A model generated the notes under the pieces. It was given only the letters and a program-made list of their open reading frames with translations, did not search any database and had not been told where the DNA came from. Positions 1 through 9,530 of a DNA stretch of 64,000 bases are shown one piece after another. This DNA comes from Bacilli bacterium (GTDB lineage Bacteria > Bacillota_I > Bacilli_A > MAG-NZ), in contig JAGYLA010000001.1 in the NCBI GenBank assembly GCA_018401215.1, positions 78,657 to 142,656 of the forward strand, given 5' to 3'. Position numbers and translations under genes: made by a program. The stretch's first letter is position 1. Every line of letters starts with the position of its first letter.

Positions 1-1121
1 ACCCATTTGTTGGACGATTGACATTTTTTCGAGTTTACTCTGGTACGTTAAAGAGTGGGTCGTATATCTTAAACGCCAACAAAGAGAAAAAAGAACGAAT
101 TGGTCGCTTGCTGCAAATGCACGCGAACAATCGAGAAGAAATCGATGAAGTATTCGCAGGGGACATTGCTGCTGCTGTTGGGTTAAAAAACACAACAACC
201 GGTGACACCTTGTGTGCCGAAAAGAGTGAAATCATCTTAGAAGCAATGCGATTCCCAGAACCGGTTATTAGTGTGGCGATTGAGCCCAACACGAAAGCCG
301 ACCAAGACAAAATGGGTGTCGCCTTACAAAAACTTGCCGAAGAAGATCCAACGTTTCGTACATTCATTGACGAAGAAACGGGTCAAACCATCATTGCCGG
401 AATGGGTGAGCTGCACTTAGAGATCATCGTTGACCGAATGAAGCGAGAATTTAAAGTCGAAGCAACGGTTGGTGCCCCACAAGTGAGTTACCGAGAAACC
501 TTTACCGAAACCGCAGACGTCGAAGGAAAATTTGTCCGTCAGTCGGGGGGAAGTGGCCAATATGGTCATGTTTGGATCAAATTTGAACCAAACCCTGGAA
601 AAGGATTTGAATATGTTGATAAAGTCGTCGGTGGAGTGGTTCCTAGAGAATACATTCCTGCGGTAGAAAAAGGTCTGATTGGCGCGTTGCCAAACGGAGT
701 CTTAGCAGGGTATCCGATGATTGACATCAAAGCAACCATCTTTGATGGGTCATACCATGAGGTCGATTCGAATGAAATGGCCTTCCGCGTTGCCGCGAGT
801 ATGGCACTTCGAAATGCTGCTGGTAAGTGTAAGCCTGTCTTACTCGAACCAATTATGGAACTCGAAGTCACCGTTCCCGATGATTACTTGGGGAACGTGA
901 TTGGAGACATTACCAAACGCCGTGGACGAATTGAAGGTCAATCTGGGCGGGCAAACGCTCAAATTGTCAAAGCCAACGTCCCGTTAGCTGAAATGTTTGG
1001 CTACGCAACCAGTTTGCGTTCCAATACACAAGGCCGTGGAACCTACTCGATGCAGTTTTCCCATTATACGGAAACGCCACGCACGATCGCAGAAGAGATC
1101 GTCAAATCCCGAAAAGGATAA
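1..1121 (+). CDS. fusA: Elongation factor G, C-terminal part (5' end outside window)
   Basis: Translocation GTPase of the ribosome, cut by the window edge. The reading frame is open from base 3 and reads [16 protein letters not shown] before the first possible internal start, so the gene begins upstream. What is present is domains II to V: the domain II barrel, the domain III segment [18 protein letters not shown], and domain IV with [13 protein letters not shown]. The GTPase domain is missing only because of the window edge. It ends 63 bases before tuf, the usual rpsL-rpsG-fusA-tuf order. No frameshift is seen. Identification is secure. Confidence 0.97.
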   Translation, partial: PFVGRLTFFRVYSGTLKSGSYILNANKEKKERIGRLLQMHANNREEIDEVFAGDIAAAVGLKNTTTGDTLCAEKSEIILEAMRFPEPVISVAIEPNTKADQDKMGVALQKLAEEDPTFRTFIDEETGQTIIAGMGELHLEIIVDRMKREFKVEATVGAPQVSYRETFTETADVEGKFVRQSGGSGQYGHVWIKFEPNPGKGFEYVDKVVGGVVPREYIPAVEKGLIGALPNGVLAGYPMIDIKATIFDGSYHEVDSNEMAFRVAASMALRNAAGKCKPVLLEPIMELEVTVPDDYLGNVIGDITKRRGRIEGQSGRANAQIVKANVPLAEMFGYATSLRSNTQGRGTYSMQFSHYTETPRTIAEEIVKSRKG

Positions 1122-1125
1122 AGAG

Positions 1126-1176
1126 TTGCGGACCACTTGATATTCATATAAAATAGAACAGAAAGTTAGTAGGAGG
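1126..1176 (+). promoter_or_regulatory. Internal promoter and strong RBS for tuf
   Basis: A TTGCGG box at 1126-1131 and a TAAAAT box at 1149-1154 are 17 bases apart. AGGAGG follows at 1171-1176 before the tuf ATG at 1185. This would let tuf be transcribed separately from fusA. It is a sequence match only. Confidence 0.5.
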
Positions 1177-1184
1177 ATTCAAAC

Positions 1185-2369
1185 ATGGGTAAAGCCAAAT
1201 TTGATCGCAATAAACCTCACGTTAATGTTGGAACGATTGGTCACGTTGACCACGGTAAAACAACGCTAACCGCAGCGATCACGATAGCATTGTCAAAACG
1301 AGGTGGAGCCGCCATCAGAAAATACGATGAAATTGACGGCGCACCAGAAGAAAAAGAACGCGGTATTACCATCAACACGGCACACGTCGAATATGAAACA
1401 GCAGAACGTCACTATGCGCACGTTGACTGCCCAGGTCATGCCGACTACGTCAAAAACATGATTACAGGAGCTGCACAAATGGACGGCGGAATCTTAGTCG
1501 TTAGTGCATCCGATGGACCAATGCCACAAACACGCGAGCACATCTTATTGTCTCGTCAAGTCGGGGTACCTCGTCTTGTTGTATTCATGAACAAAGTGGA
1601 TATGGTGGATGACGAAGAATTACTCGAACTTGTGGAAATGGAAATTCGTGACTTATTAACCGAATATGATTTCCCAGGCGATGAAATTCCAATCATTCGT
1701 GGATCTGCACTCAAAGCAATGGAAGGCGACGCTGCATACGAACAAAAAATCTATGATTTGATGGATGCAGTCGATAGCTATATTCCAACGCCAGAACGTG
1801 ACGTGGACAAACCATTCATGTTGCCTGTCGAAGACGTCTTTAGTATTGCGGGACGTGGTACCGTTGCAACAGGTCGCTTGGACCGTGGACGTATCAAAGT
1901 TGGCGACAACTGTGAAATCGTCGGAATTCGTGAAACCCAAACAACCGTTATTACTGGTCTTGAAATGTTCCATAAATTACTAGACTATGCAGATGCGGGT
2001 GAAAACGTTGGGGCCTTATTACGCGGAACCAAACGTGAAGACATCGAACGTGGACAAGTTATTGTGAAACCAGGTTCTGTCACACCACACGCACGCTTCA
2101 AGTGCCAAGTATATGTCTTGAGCAAAGAAGAAGGAGGCCGTCATACGCCATTCTTCAGTAACTACCGTCCTCAGTTTTACTTCCGTACCACGGATGTCAC
2201 TGGAGTGATCGAGTTACCTCAAGGAACCGAAATGGTGATGCCTGGCGATAACATTGAAATCGTTGTTGAATTGATTCACCCAATTGCGGTGGAACAAGGT
2301 ACGAAATTCAGTATTCGTGAAGGTGGCCGTACGGTTGGCGCTGGAAACGTTTCCGAAATTTTAAAATAG
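1185..2369 (+). CDS. tuf: Elongation factor Tu
   Basis: GTPase that delivers aminoacyl-tRNA to the ribosome. At 394 residues it has normal family length. The P-loop GHVDHGKT is at residues 19-26, RGITI lies in switch I near 59, DCPGH near 81, and NKVD near 136; domains II and III follow in full and end in the usual [14 protein letters not shown] region. The start is fixed by AGGAGG 8 bases upstream. A hairpin terminator follows directly, so the str-type operon ends here. Confidence 0.99.
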   Translation: MGKAKFDRNKPHVNVGTIGHVDHGKTTLTAAITIALSKRGGAAIRKYDEIDGAPEEKERGITINTAHVEYETAERHYAHVDCPGHADYVKNMITGAAQMDGGILVVSASDGPMPQTREHILLSRQVGVPRLVVFMNKVDMVDDEELLELVEMEIRDLLTEYDFPGDEIPIIRGSALKAMEGDAAYEQKIYDLMDAVDSYIPTPERDVDKPFMLPVEDVFSIAGRGTVATGRLDRGRIKVGDNCEIVGIRETQTTVITGLEMFHKLLDYADAGENVGALLRGTKREDIERGQVIVKPGSVTPHARFKCQVYVLSKEEGGRHTPFFSNYRPQFYFRTTDVTGVIELPQGTEMVMPGDNIEIVVELIHPIAVEQGTKFSIREGGRTVGAGNVSEILK

Positions 2370-2377
2370 TTTCATAC

Positions 2378-2406
2378 AAGCCTCACAAACAGTGGGGCTT
2401 TTTTTT
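2378..2406 (+). terminator. Rho-independent terminator after tuf
   Basis: Inverted repeat AAGCCTCAC / GTGGGGCTT (2378-2386 and 2392-2400) with a 5-base loop, followed by a run of eight T. Confidence 0.85.
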
Positions 2407-2407
2407 G

Positions 2408-2413
2408 TATAAT
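2408..2413 (+). promoter_or_regulatory. -10 box for the pncC-tatD-htrA operon
   Basis: TATAAT sits directly behind the tuf terminator, 12 bases before the pncC ATG. The predicted transcript would have a leader of about 6 bases, possibly starting inside the AGAGGT ribosome-binding sequence. No clear -35 box is visible. Confidence 0.45.
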
Positions 2414-2425
2414 AGAGGTAATATT

Positions 2426-2890
2426 ATGAAAAATAAAACCATTGTTGAACTATTAACCGCCAAACAACTCACCATTGCTGCAGCAGAAAGTTGCACAGGG
2501 GGAGATTTTATTGCGTCAATCATTCGTGTCCCTGGTGCGTCAGCTGTTGTTCACGCTTCGTTTATCACATATGCTAATGAAGCAAAAATCAAATATGCCC
2601 ATGTTGACCCTTCTGTTCTTTTGCGTGAGGGTGCTGTTAGTCAAGCAACCGCTGAAGCGATGGCCAAAGGTGCTGCCAGCGAAGCAAATGCTTCTGTTGG
2701 GGTTGGGATTACCGGAGTGGCTGGACCACTTGGTGGTAGCCCTGAAAAACCAGTTGGCACGGTTTGGATCAGTACGGTGTATAACAATCAAACGCAAGCA
2801 TTGCTATTTACCTTTGGTGGAGACCGCGAAGCCATTCAAGCACAAGCAGTTAACGCAGCAAGTGATATGGTGATTGAGGCGCTTCAATGA
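2426..2890 (+). CDS. pncC: Nicotinamide-nucleotide amidase, PncC/CinA C-terminal family
   Basis: Single-domain CinA C-terminal protein of 154 residues. The family deamidates nicotinamide mononucleotide to nicotinate mononucleotide, recycling the pyridine ring released by NAD-consuming enzymes. The active-site stretch AESCTGG is near the N terminus and the conserved GITGVAGPLGG segment is near residue 100. The molybdopterin-binding N-terminal half of full CinA is absent, as in stand-alone PncC. ATG at 2426 is chosen over an in-frame TTG at 2405 because AGAGGT lies just before it. Its stop overlaps the tatD start (ATGA). Confidence 0.88.
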   Translation: MKNKTIVELLTAKQLTIAAAESCTGGDFIASIIRVPGASAVVHASFITYANEAKIKYAHVDPSVLLREGAVSQATAEAMAKGAASEANASVGVGITGVAGPLGGSPEKPVGTVWISTVYNNQTQALLFTFGGDREAIQAQAVNAASDMVIEALQ

Positions 2891-3645
2891 TGTTCAATAC
2901 GCATTCTCATCTTCAAGATTCAGTGTTTGATGGCAAGCGGGATGAATTGATTCAAGACGTCAAACAGCTTGGGATGAAGGTCTTACTCGTCGGCTATACC
3001 CCAGAAATGAATCGTGCAGCGATTGCGCTTGCCGAACAACATGATCATTTTGTTGTTGCCGTGGGGATTCATCCCAACCATGCGGATGATTGGGAACCCC
3101 AGTTACAAATTGTCAGAGAACTTGCTCGGCATGAAAAAGTGGTGGCGATCGGTGAATGTGGATTGGATTACCACTGGGACACGGTTGACAAGCACACGCA
3201 ACAAGCAGCATTTGTTGCGCAACTTGAACTTGCGACCGAACTCCAACTGCCGATAGTTGTGCATATGCGCAAGGCAATGGAGGATACGTATGCTATTCTA
3301 TCGTCAACCTATCAAGGGCCTGGTGTGATGCATTGTTATAGTGGTGATGCGGAGTATGCTAAAAAATTTATTGAGCTAGGACTTCACCTAGGAATTGGTG
3401 GACCGGTTACGTTCAAGAACGCGACCGAACTGCAATCGATTGTTGCAACCACAGATTTGCGGCACCTTTTGGTCGAAACGGATGATCCATATTTGGCACC
3501 AACACCGTTTCGTGGACAACAAAATATTGTGACGCATGTGCAATATGTAATTGAACACATTGCGTTGATTAAACAACTTGATGTAGCAACCGTTACAAAA
3601 GCAACAACAACAAATGCAATGCAAGTTTTTGGAGGTGAATCATGA
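2887..3645 (+). CDS. tatD: TatD family metal-dependent hydrolase (DNase)
   Basis: TIM-barrel metallohydrolase of the TatD/YcfH family, 252 residues, cytoplasmic. Metal ligands appear as THSH at the N terminus, GECGLDYHW in the middle (Glu), a second-site HMRK, HCYSG, and the C-terminal VETDDPYLAP with the catalytic Asp. The family has 3'-5' exonuclease activity on DNA and RNA in tested members. The gene overlaps pncC by ATGA and the next gene by ATGA, so all three are likely translationally coupled. Confidence 0.92.
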   Translation: MMFNTHSHLQDSVFDGKRDELIQDVKQLGMKVLLVGYTPEMNRAAIALAEQHDHFVVAVGIHPNHADDWEPQLQIVRELARHEKVVAIGECGLDYHWDTVDKHTQQAAFVAQLELATELQLPIVVHMRKAMEDTYAILSSTYQGPGVMHCYSGDAEYAKKFIELGLHLGIGGPVTFKNATELQSIVATTDLRHLLVETDDPYLAPTPFRGQQNIVTHVQYVIEHIALIKQLDVATVTKATTTNAMQVFGGES

Positions 3646-4790
3646 GAAAACTATTGCTGTTAGGATTGGTCATGCTCTTAAGTGGGTGTGCTTATTTTGA
3701 AGGATTTCAAGTCTTAGAAGAACCGATTACACGGTCTTCAGAGTTGACGGAAACAGATGTCAACCGATTGATTCAACAATACATTAGTGCAAACAATTTA
3801 GTCCCTGATTCCGATCAAACGGGATTAAATATTGATGCAAGCCAAATCACGATTGAAGATTTGGATGAATTGACCATGGATTTGGTTGATATCTTAAAAT
3901 TGAGTGTGCTAGGTGTTTTGAACAAAGGACCACTTGGTGATCGAAGTGGAACTGGGTCTGCGGTTGTGTATGATTTTAGTGATGGCTTTTATTATGCGAT
4001 TACTAACAATCACGTGATTGAGTCCGCAACCACAATTGAAGTATTCTTTAATGAAGTGGACTTTGCCGTCGCCGAACTTGTCGGTACTGACCCAGAATCA
4101 GATTTAGCGGTACTTCGCTTTCAAACCAATCGTAATGTCTTTGTTGCTCCGATTGCTCCGTATGAATCGGTTCGACCAGGACAAATCATTATTGCGATTG
4201 GGTCACCTAGTGGATTCAATTATTTCAATTCGGTGACGATGGGTATGATTTCTGGAACAGACCGTTTCGTAGGAATTAGTGACAGTACAGGTGACGGATT
4301 CCGAGACATTTTCCAGAAAATGCTTCAGCATGACGCTGCGATTAACCCTGGTAATTCTGGGGGACCAATCTTTAATTTAAAGGGTGAAATTGCTGGCATC
4401 AATACGTTAAAACTTGTTGATAGCACGATCGAAGGGATGGGATTTTCGATTCCTGTTGATATTATTGAACGCGTTGTTTCAGACTTGACCGAATTTGGTG
4501 AAGTGCAACGAGCGCGTTTGGGAGTCTTTGTTGGTGACGTTCGATTTGCGAATGTTGAAACATTGATTTCCCGTGGTGTCTTTATCTCTGACATTATCGA
4601 AGGTGGCGCAGTGGATACCACATCAGATTTACAAATTGGTGACATTATTACTCACATGGACGGTGTTCGCATTGACGGTCTGTACATGTTAAAAGATATT
4701 TTATTTCAATATCGTCCAGGACAATCTGTCTTGTTTGGCTATGACCGAGATGGTGAAAGTCGCGAAACAACGGTGATTTTAGGTAAATAA
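3642..4790 (+). CDS. Lipoprotein trypsin-like serine protease with PDZ domain (HtrA/DegP-like)
   Basis: Extracytoplasmic quality-control protease. A signal peptide ends in the lipobox LLSGC at about residues 13-17, so the enzyme should be anchored by lipid; Bacillus HtrA proteins instead use a transmembrane helix. The catalytic triad is visible: His in NNHVIES, Asp in ESDLAVLRF, Ser in NPGNSGGP. A single PDZ domain occupies the last 90 residues. Length is 382 residues. It starts by ATGA overlap with tatD and is followed by a terminator. Substrates cannot be read from the sequence. Confidence 0.9.
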   Translation: MRKLLLLGLVMLLSGCAYFEGFQVLEEPITRSSELTETDVNRLIQQYISANNLVPDSDQTGLNIDASQITIEDLDELTMDLVDILKLSVLGVLNKGPLGDRSGTGSAVVYDFSDGFYYAITNNHVIESATTIEVFFNEVDFAVAELVGTDPESDLAVLRFQTNRNVFVAPIAPYESVRPGQIIIAIGSPSGFNYFNSVTMGMISGTDRFVGISDSTGDGFRDIFQKMLQHDAAINPGNSGGPIFNLKGEIAGINTLKLVDSTIEGMGFSIPVDIIERVVSDLTEFGEVQRARLGVFVGDVRFANVETLISRGVFISDIIEGGAVDTTSDLQIGDIITHMDGVRIDGLYMLKDILFQYRPGQSVLFGYDRDGESRETTVILGK

Positions 4791-4814
4791 GAAGCGAAAG
4801 CTTCTTATTTTCTT
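4785..4814 (+). terminator. Terminator of the pncC-tatD-htrA operon
   Basis: Perfect 11-bp stem AAATAAGAAGC / GCTTCTTATTT with a GAAA tetraloop; the stem includes the protease stop codon. The T tract is short and interrupted. Confidence 0.75.
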
Positions 4815-4815
4815 G

Positions 4816-4821
4816 TATAAT
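4816..4821 (+). promoter_or_regulatory. -10 box for ychF
   Basis: TATAAT immediately after the preceding terminator, 21 bases before the ychF ATG; GAAGAGG at 4831 provides the ribosome-binding site. No convincing -35 box. Confidence 0.45.
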
Positions 4822-4842
4822 AATAGGGTTGAAGAGGTAACT

Positions 4843-5931
4843 ATGGGATTAACATGTGGAATCGTCGGATTGCCAAATGTCGGTAAATCGACGCTATTTA
4901 ATGCACTCACAAAATCAAAAGCGTTAGCAGCAAATTATCCGTTTGCAACCATTGAACCAAACATCGGAATGGTCGAAGTACCCGATGCTCGTTTGGCGAC
5001 ATTGACAGCAATATACAATCCAAAAAAAGTTATTCCAACCTACTTTGAATTTACGGACATCGCCGGTCTTGTTAAAGGCGCCAGTAAAGGGGAAGGCTTA
5101 GGGAATCAATTTTTGTCACACATTCGCGAAGTCGATGCGATTGCCCACGTTGTTCGCTGTTTTCCCAATCCATTGATGCCGGCCGACTTGAATCCCACCG
5201 AAGACATTGAAACTGTTGAGCTTGAACTGATTTTTGCCGACTTGGATATCGTTGAGAAACGATTACCTAAAATTGAAAAAAAAGCGGAAATGAAAACCGA
5301 TCCAGACATTGTCAAAGAGTTTGGGATTTTATCCAAAATCAATCAATGCTTGTTGGCGGGTGAACCGATTCGTTCGCTCAACTTGGATGCGAACGACAAA
5401 GCGCGTATCGCAGCGTATTCGTTTTTAACGTTAAAACCCGTGCTGTACATCGCAAACATCGATGAAGCCGATGTCGACAAAGCCAATCCATTGGTCGATC
5501 AGGTCAAAGAATATGCATCCAAACGCAATGACCCAGTCTTACAAATTAGTGCTCGCATCGAATCAGAACTTGCTGAGCTGGATGATGACGAACGCCAAAT
5601 GTTTATGGATGAACTAGGCTTGTCTCGATCGGGGTTTGATTTGTTGATTCAACAAGCCTATGCGACACTTGGCTTACAAACGTTCTTTACGTGTGGTGAA
5701 AAAGAAGTACGTGCATGGACGTACCGTTCGGGATTTACCTCACGTCAGTGTGCAGGAATCATCCATTCTGATATGGAAAAAGGCTTTATTCGAGCGGAAA
5801 CCACGACGGTGGATGATGTTGCATTGTACGGCAGCGAACAAGGCGCCAAAGAAAAAGGCAAATGGCGATTGGAAGGCAAAGAGTATTTGGTCAAAGATGG
5901 GGATATTTTGTTTTTCCGCTTTAACGTCTAA
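4843..5931 (+). CDS. ychF: Redox-regulated ATPase YchF (Obg-like)
   Basis: Universally conserved P-loop protein of the Obg family that prefers ATP and associates with ribosomes. The 362-residue protein has the Walker A GLPNVGKST at residues 9-17, the G3-region segment DIAGLVKGASKGEGLG near 70, a coiled-coil insert, the NIDE motif in the position of NKxD, and a C-terminal TGS domain. ATG at 4843 gives the canonical MGLTCGIVGLPN start; an in-frame TTG 30 bases earlier lies inside the -10 box and is rejected. Confidence 0.96.
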   Translation: MGLTCGIVGLPNVGKSTLFNALTKSKALAANYPFATIEPNIGMVEVPDARLATLTAIYNPKKVIPTYFEFTDIAGLVKGASKGEGLGNQFLSHIREVDAIAHVVRCFPNPLMPADLNPTEDIETVELELIFADLDIVEKRLPKIEKKAEMKTDPDIVKEFGILSKINQCLLAGEPIRSLNLDANDKARIAAYSFLTLKPVLYIANIDEADVDKANPLVDQVKEYASKRNDPVLQISARIESELAELDDDERQMFMDELGLSRSGFDLLIQQAYATLGLQTFFTCGEKEVRAWTYRSGFTSRQCAGIIHSDMEKGFIRAETTTVDDVALYGSEQGAKEKGKWRLEGKEYLVKDGDILFFRFNV

Positions 5932-5935
5932 GACT

Positions 5936-5964
5936 TTGCAACTTTCGCATTGCTGTGGTAAAAT
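5936..5964 (+). promoter_or_regulatory. Promoter of rpsF-ssb-rpsR
   Basis: TTGCAA at 5936-5941 and TAAAAT at 5959-5964 are separated by exactly 17 bases, with a TG extension before the -10. This is one of the better sigma-A type promoters in the window. Confidence 0.7.
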
Positions 5965-5983
5965 ACTCAAGCAATTTACCCTT

Positions 5984-5998
5984 GCCCTGGATAGGGCC
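5984..5998 (+). promoter_or_regulatory. Possible S6:S18 autoregulatory leader element
   Basis: The rpsF leader contains a short hairpin GCCCT / AGGGC with a GGAT loop, followed by a CCG. Leaders of rpsF-rpsR operons often carry a structure with a conserved CCG that binds the S6:S18 complex and represses translation. The context is right, but I cannot align it to the full consensus, so this is a weak call. Confidence 0.3.
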
Positions 5999-6021
5999 GC
6001 TAGTCCAAAAGGAGGATTTTT

Positions 6022-6294
6022 ATGAAGTACGAAGCGATGTATATCGTTCGTCCCACCCTTGAAGAAGCACCGCGTCAAGCGCTGATTCAAGAGATGTCTG
6101 ACTTGTTTTCTCAAGAAACCGAAGTCAACGAGTGGGGTATGCGAGATTTGGCATACGAAATCGAGAAACACAAACGTGGATATTATGTGGTGATGCAAAG
6201 TGATGCAAGCCCCGCAGAAGTTGATGAGTTTGAACGAATTTCTCGCATTCGCGAAGACATTATTCGATTTATGATTGTCAAGATTGACGAGTAG
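6022..6294 (+). CDS. rpsF: 30S ribosomal protein S6
   Basis: Small-subunit protein that pairs with S18 on the platform. 90 residues, normal length, with the family start [15 protein letters not shown] and the central [17 protein letters not shown] segment. AGGAGG lies 6 to 11 bases upstream. First gene of rpsF-ssb-rpsR, an order conserved in Bacillus. Confidence 0.97.
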   Translation: MKYEAMYIVRPTLEEAPRQALIQEMSDLFSQETEVNEWGMRDLAYEIEKHKRGYYVVMQSDASPAEVDEFERISRIREDIIRFMIVKIDE

Positions 6295-6302
6295 GTGCTA
6301 GG

Positions 6303-6743
6303 ATGATTAACCGAGTCGTATTGATTGGGCGCTTAACCAAAGATCCCGAACTACGATACACCTCTAATAATATTGCGGTCGTTAGTTTTACGCTCGCAGT
6401 GAATCGCAATTTTACCGGCCAAGATGGCCAAAATGAAGTTGATTTTCTGCCCTGCGTCGCATGGCGTAAACAAGCAGAAAACATTGCGAAATACGTCGGT
6501 AAAGGGAGCATGGTTGGCGTCGATGGTCGAATCCAGACACGCAATTATGAAGCAACAGATGGGACCAAACGATATATTACAGAAATTGTTTGTGATAATA
6601 CGCGATTCTTGGATACTCGAAACCCGACTGACCCAGATACTGTTGAGACCAAACAACCGTTTCCCGATATGAACGAACAAAAAGAAGACCCGTTTGCAAG
6701 TCTCCAAGACATTGAGATTGGCGACGACGATTTACCATTTTAG
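6303..6743 (+). CDS. ssb: Single-stranded DNA-binding protein
   Basis: Coats single-stranded DNA during replication, recombination and repair. 146 residues: an N-terminal OB fold beginning [20 protein letters not shown], an acidic linker, and the acidic tip DDDLPF that recruits partner proteins. It lies between rpsF and rpsR and is transcribed with them. Confidence 0.97.
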   Translation: MINRVVLIGRLTKDPELRYTSNNIAVVSFTLAVNRNFTGQDGQNEVDFLPCVAWRKQAENIAKYVGKGSMVGVDGRIQTRNYEATDGTKRYITEIVCDNTRFLDTRNPTDPDTVETKQPFPDMNEQKEDPFASLQDIEIGDDDLPF

Positions 6744-6752
6744 GAGGAACTT

Positions 6753-7004
6753 GTGGAAAAACGAACCAATTATAAAGACCGCGGTGGGTTCCGTAAACGC
6801 CGTAAAAAAGAGTGTTACTTTACAAAAAACAAAATCAAACATATTGATTATAAAGATGCTGAACTGTTGGTTAAATTTGTCTCAGACCGAGGAAAAATAT
6901 TGCCTCGTCGTGTCACCGGGACGACTGCGAAATACCAGCGAAAATTGGCGGTTGCGATCAAGCGTGCACGCCATATGGCATTGTTACCATTTAGCACGAT
7001 TTAA
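6753..7004 (+). CDS. rpsR: 30S ribosomal protein S18
   Basis: Partner of S6 on the ribosomal platform, 83 residues. A basic N terminus is followed by [18 protein letters not shown] and a [19 protein letters not shown] terminus, both typical. The start is GTG at 6753, with GGAGGA just upstream overlapping the ssb stop. The operon ends at a strong hairpin. Confidence 0.96.
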   Translation: MEKRTNYKDRGGFRKRRKKECYFTKNKIKHIDYKDAELLVKFVSDRGKILPRRVTGTTAKYQRKLAVAIKRARHMALLPFSTI

Positions 7005-7008
7005 CTTA

Positions 7009-7038
7009 CGATTTCCCTCAATGGGAAATCGTTTTTTC
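7009..7038 (+). terminator. Terminator of rpsF-ssb-rpsR
   Basis: Perfect 10-bp stem ACGATTTCCC / GGGAAATCGT with a 5-base loop and six T. Confidence 0.92.
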
Positions 7039-7049
7039 GTCTGAATTAT

Positions 7050-7058
7050 GATACAATA
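7050..7058 (+). promoter_or_regulatory. Extended -10 promoter for the gdpP operon
   Basis: TGATACAAT matches an extended -10 (TGnTACAAT). It lies 19 bases before the gdpP ATG, giving a short leader. Confidence 0.45.
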
Positions 7059-7077
7059 ATCCAAAGTTAGGTACCCA

Positions 7078-9087
7078 ATGAAAACTGCAAAAATAAGCAT
7101 TGTAATCGTCGTTGTGCTTTCCGCATTGGTGATTTACGTGGCACTTGCCGGCCTTGTAGATTCGGCTGTTGTTCCTTGGTTGTTAACAGCAACCGTTTTG
7201 GTCAGTCTCGTGTTTGCTGGGCTGATTTTCTTCTGGGCACAAAACTATGTCACTGGTGAGCGAAAGTACACCCAAGAGAAATTGAATTTACAACGTATTA
7301 TTACGTTTGATGTGTCAAAAGTTGGTGAAATGGCGATCAATGATTTCCCCTTTGGCATCGTGATGTATCAAGACCAAGAAGGCTATCCGATTCGTTGGGT
7401 TAACCGGTTCATTGAATCGGTGTTACCGATGTCATTGTTTGATCAATCGGTAGCAGTGATTGATGAAAGCATTGTGACCTTTTTGGAACAGGGGTATACA
7501 TCGTTTGAGATTCAACTAGCGACCAAAGATGGCGCAAAGTTCTTTCAATTTATCAACCAAACTGAACACAATGTCCTGTTTGTGACTGACCTTTCTGCCG
7601 TTCGTCAAGCGGAACAACAACTATTGAATCAACGCCAAATGATTGGTTATTTGTCGATTGAGAACTTGGACGATACGATTCAGTCATTAACCATTCAAGA
7701 TAGTGTGAACTTACAAGGGAAATTTTATAACACGATTTTACAATGGGGCGAAGAGAATCAAGTGTATGTTCGTGGGTTAACCACGGAACGATTTATCTTG
7801 ATTGGTCGTGTATTTGATTTGGAGCGAATCATTGCGTCAGAGTTTTCTATTTTAGAATCGGTGCGCCGCGTTGCCAAGTCGGAACAAATGGAACTGACTG
7901 CGTCGATTGGTGTTGCGGCCGGATTGCAAACGAGTGAAGAGTTGTCTGAGCTTGCGGCCGAAGCACTGGATGTTGCGAACAAGCGTGGTGGTGACCAAGC
8001 GGTCATCATGATTGAACATGAAGCGGTTCGCTATGTTGGTGGAACGAGTACGTCAGTGGCAAAACGCTCTCGAGTGAAATCACGCTTGATTGCGAATCGC
8101 TTGCGTCAGGCTATTAGTGATGCGAAAGCAGTATTGATTCTTACCCACGAGCGACCCGACCATGATGCGTTTGGTGCTGTGATTGGGATGACAAATTTTG
8201 TGTTTAGTGTGAAGAATGAAGTGTATTGGCACATCGACTCCGATGGCATGGAACAAGATGTCCGTGCGTTTTATGATGAGTTAAAAGGGATGAGTAAAAC
8301 GATTGACGAACGCCAATGTGTCGTCAAAGAACTTACTGATGTGACCGATTTGAATCCCAAAAACCCGCTGATTATTATTGTTGATGTCAACAATCAACGA
8401 ATTGTTTATGGACTCAAAGACCATGCCGATAAACTCAAAGGCACCATTGCCATCATTGACCATCACCGACAAGGTGGAGTTGAGATCGATGCAGAAATCA
8501 ACTACATTGAACCCTATGCGTCAAGCACGTCTGAAATTGTTTGTGAATTGATGCAGTACTTTGAAGATGAGATTGAGATGGATACCGCTGAGGCGACGTT
8601 GATGCTTGCGGGGATCGTGATCGACACCAATCACTTTAGTGTGGCGACGACCTCACGAACCTTTGATGCGGCAAGTTATTTAAAAAACAATGGGGCAAAT
8701 TTGCAAGACTTGCAGAAGAACTTACGAGAAGATTATGGGACATTGATTCAACGTTCTCGGTTGCTTGCAGATACGCAACGTTGGTATCAATCCTTTGGTG
8801 TTGTCATTACTGATGACTCACTTAGTGCCAAAGACCGAGCAAAACTAGCAGAAACCATTTTAACGATCAATGACTTTGATGCAAGCATCGTCATTTCCCA
8901 TGAACTGGACGGCGTCAATTACGGAATGAGTGCTCGCTCACTGGGTGATGTGAACGTTCAGTTGATCGCTGAGCAATTAGGCGGTGGTGGTCACTTGACT
9001 TCAGCGGGAACGAGTTTCAAAGATACGACAATCAAAGCGATTGAAGCAAAAGTTCGACCGGTCTTGGAAGCGGTAAATATTCGATGA
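7078..9087 (+). CDS. gdpP: Cyclic-di-AMP phosphodiesterase GdpP
   Basis: Membrane-bound enzyme that hydrolyses cyclic di-AMP, a messenger controlling osmotic and K+ homeostasis. 669 residues: two N-terminal membrane helices (about 5-25 and 30-55), a PAS-like region, a degenerate GGDEF domain, then DHH and DHHA1 domains. Catalytic motifs are RPDHDAFGA, IIIVDVNN, IIDHHRQG and the DHHA1 signature GGGGHLTSAG. The order gdpP-rplI-dnaB is the same as in Bacillus. It overlaps rplI by ATGA. Two further DHH-DHHA1 proteins occur in this window. Confidence 0.95.
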   Translation: MKTAKISIVIVVVLSALVIYVALAGLVDSAVVPWLLTATVLVSLVFAGLIFFWAQNYVTGERKYTQEKLNLQRIITFDVSKVGEMAINDFPFGIVMYQDQEGYPIRWVNRFIESVLPMSLFDQSVAVIDESIVTFLEQGYTSFEIQLATKDGAKFFQFINQTEHNVLFVTDLSAVRQAEQQLLNQRQMIGYLSIENLDDTIQSLTIQDSVNLQGKFYNTILQWGEENQVYVRGLTTERFILIGRVFDLERIIASEFSILESVRRVAKSEQMELTASIGVAAGLQTSEELSELAAEALDVANKRGGDQAVIMIEHEAVRYVGGTSTSVAKRSRVKSRLIANRLRQAISDAKAVLILTHERPDHDAFGAVIGMTNFVFSVKNEVYWHIDSDGMEQDVRAFYDELKGMSKTIDERQCVVKELTDVTDLNPKNPLIIIVDVNNQRIVYGLKDHADKLKGTIAIIDHHRQGGVEIDAEINYIEPYASSTSEIVCELMQYFEDEIEMDTAEATLMLAGIVIDTNHFSVATTSRTFDAASYLKNNGANLQDLQKNLREDYGTLIQRSRLLADTQRWYQSFGVVITDDSLSAKDRAKLAETILTINDFDASIVISHELDGVNYGMSARSLGDVNVQLIAEQLGGGGHLTSAGTSFKDTTIKAIEAKVRPVLEAVNIR

Positions 9088-9530
9088 AAATAATTTTAAA
9101 TGAAACTGTCAAAGGCAAAGGCAAAGCCGGTCAAACGATTGATGTGCCAACAGGGTACGCTAATTTTTTGATTCGCGAACAAATTGCGATTGTCGCAAGT
9201 GAAGAAGCACTTGTTGCCAAAGCCGAGAATGAAGCGATTGCCCAAGCGAACGAGGCGAAGTTGATCGATTCGATGAACGTACTAGCTACAACACTCAATG
9301 ACCTTGTTGTTACCGTACCCATGAAAGTTGGCGTTGAAGGCAAAACCTTTGGTGCGGTATCATCCAAACAAGTCATTCAAGCATTTCATGACCAACATCA
9401 AATTGACTTGGATAAAAAGAAATTAGACATGGGAGCAACCATCAATGCACTCGGTCGATATCAATTATCGATTCAACTGCATCGTAGCGTAACTGCGACG
9501 CTTCATGTTCATGTGGTGGAAGAAGTATGA
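9084..9530 (+). CDS. rplI: 50S ribosomal protein L9
   Basis: Two-domain large-subunit protein, 148 residues. The N-terminal domain has MKIILNETVKGKGKAGQ and the conserved GYANFLIREQIAI; a long connecting helix and a C-terminal domain follow. Overlaps at both ends (ATGA) couple it to gdpP and dnaB. Confidence 0.96.
   Translation: MKIILNETVKGKGKAGQTIDVPTGYANFLIREQIAIVASEEALVAKAENEAIAQANEAKLIDSMNVLATTLNDLVVTVPMKVGVEGKTFGAVSSKQVIQAFHDQHQIDLDKKKLDMGATINALGRYQLSIQLHRSVTATLHVHVVEEV

Noticed and set aside
2405..2890. Longer starts for pncC (TTG 2405) and ychF (TTG 4813)
   Set aside because: Both would begin inside the terminator or -10 box and add residues not found in the families; the internal ATG codons have proper ribosome-binding sites.
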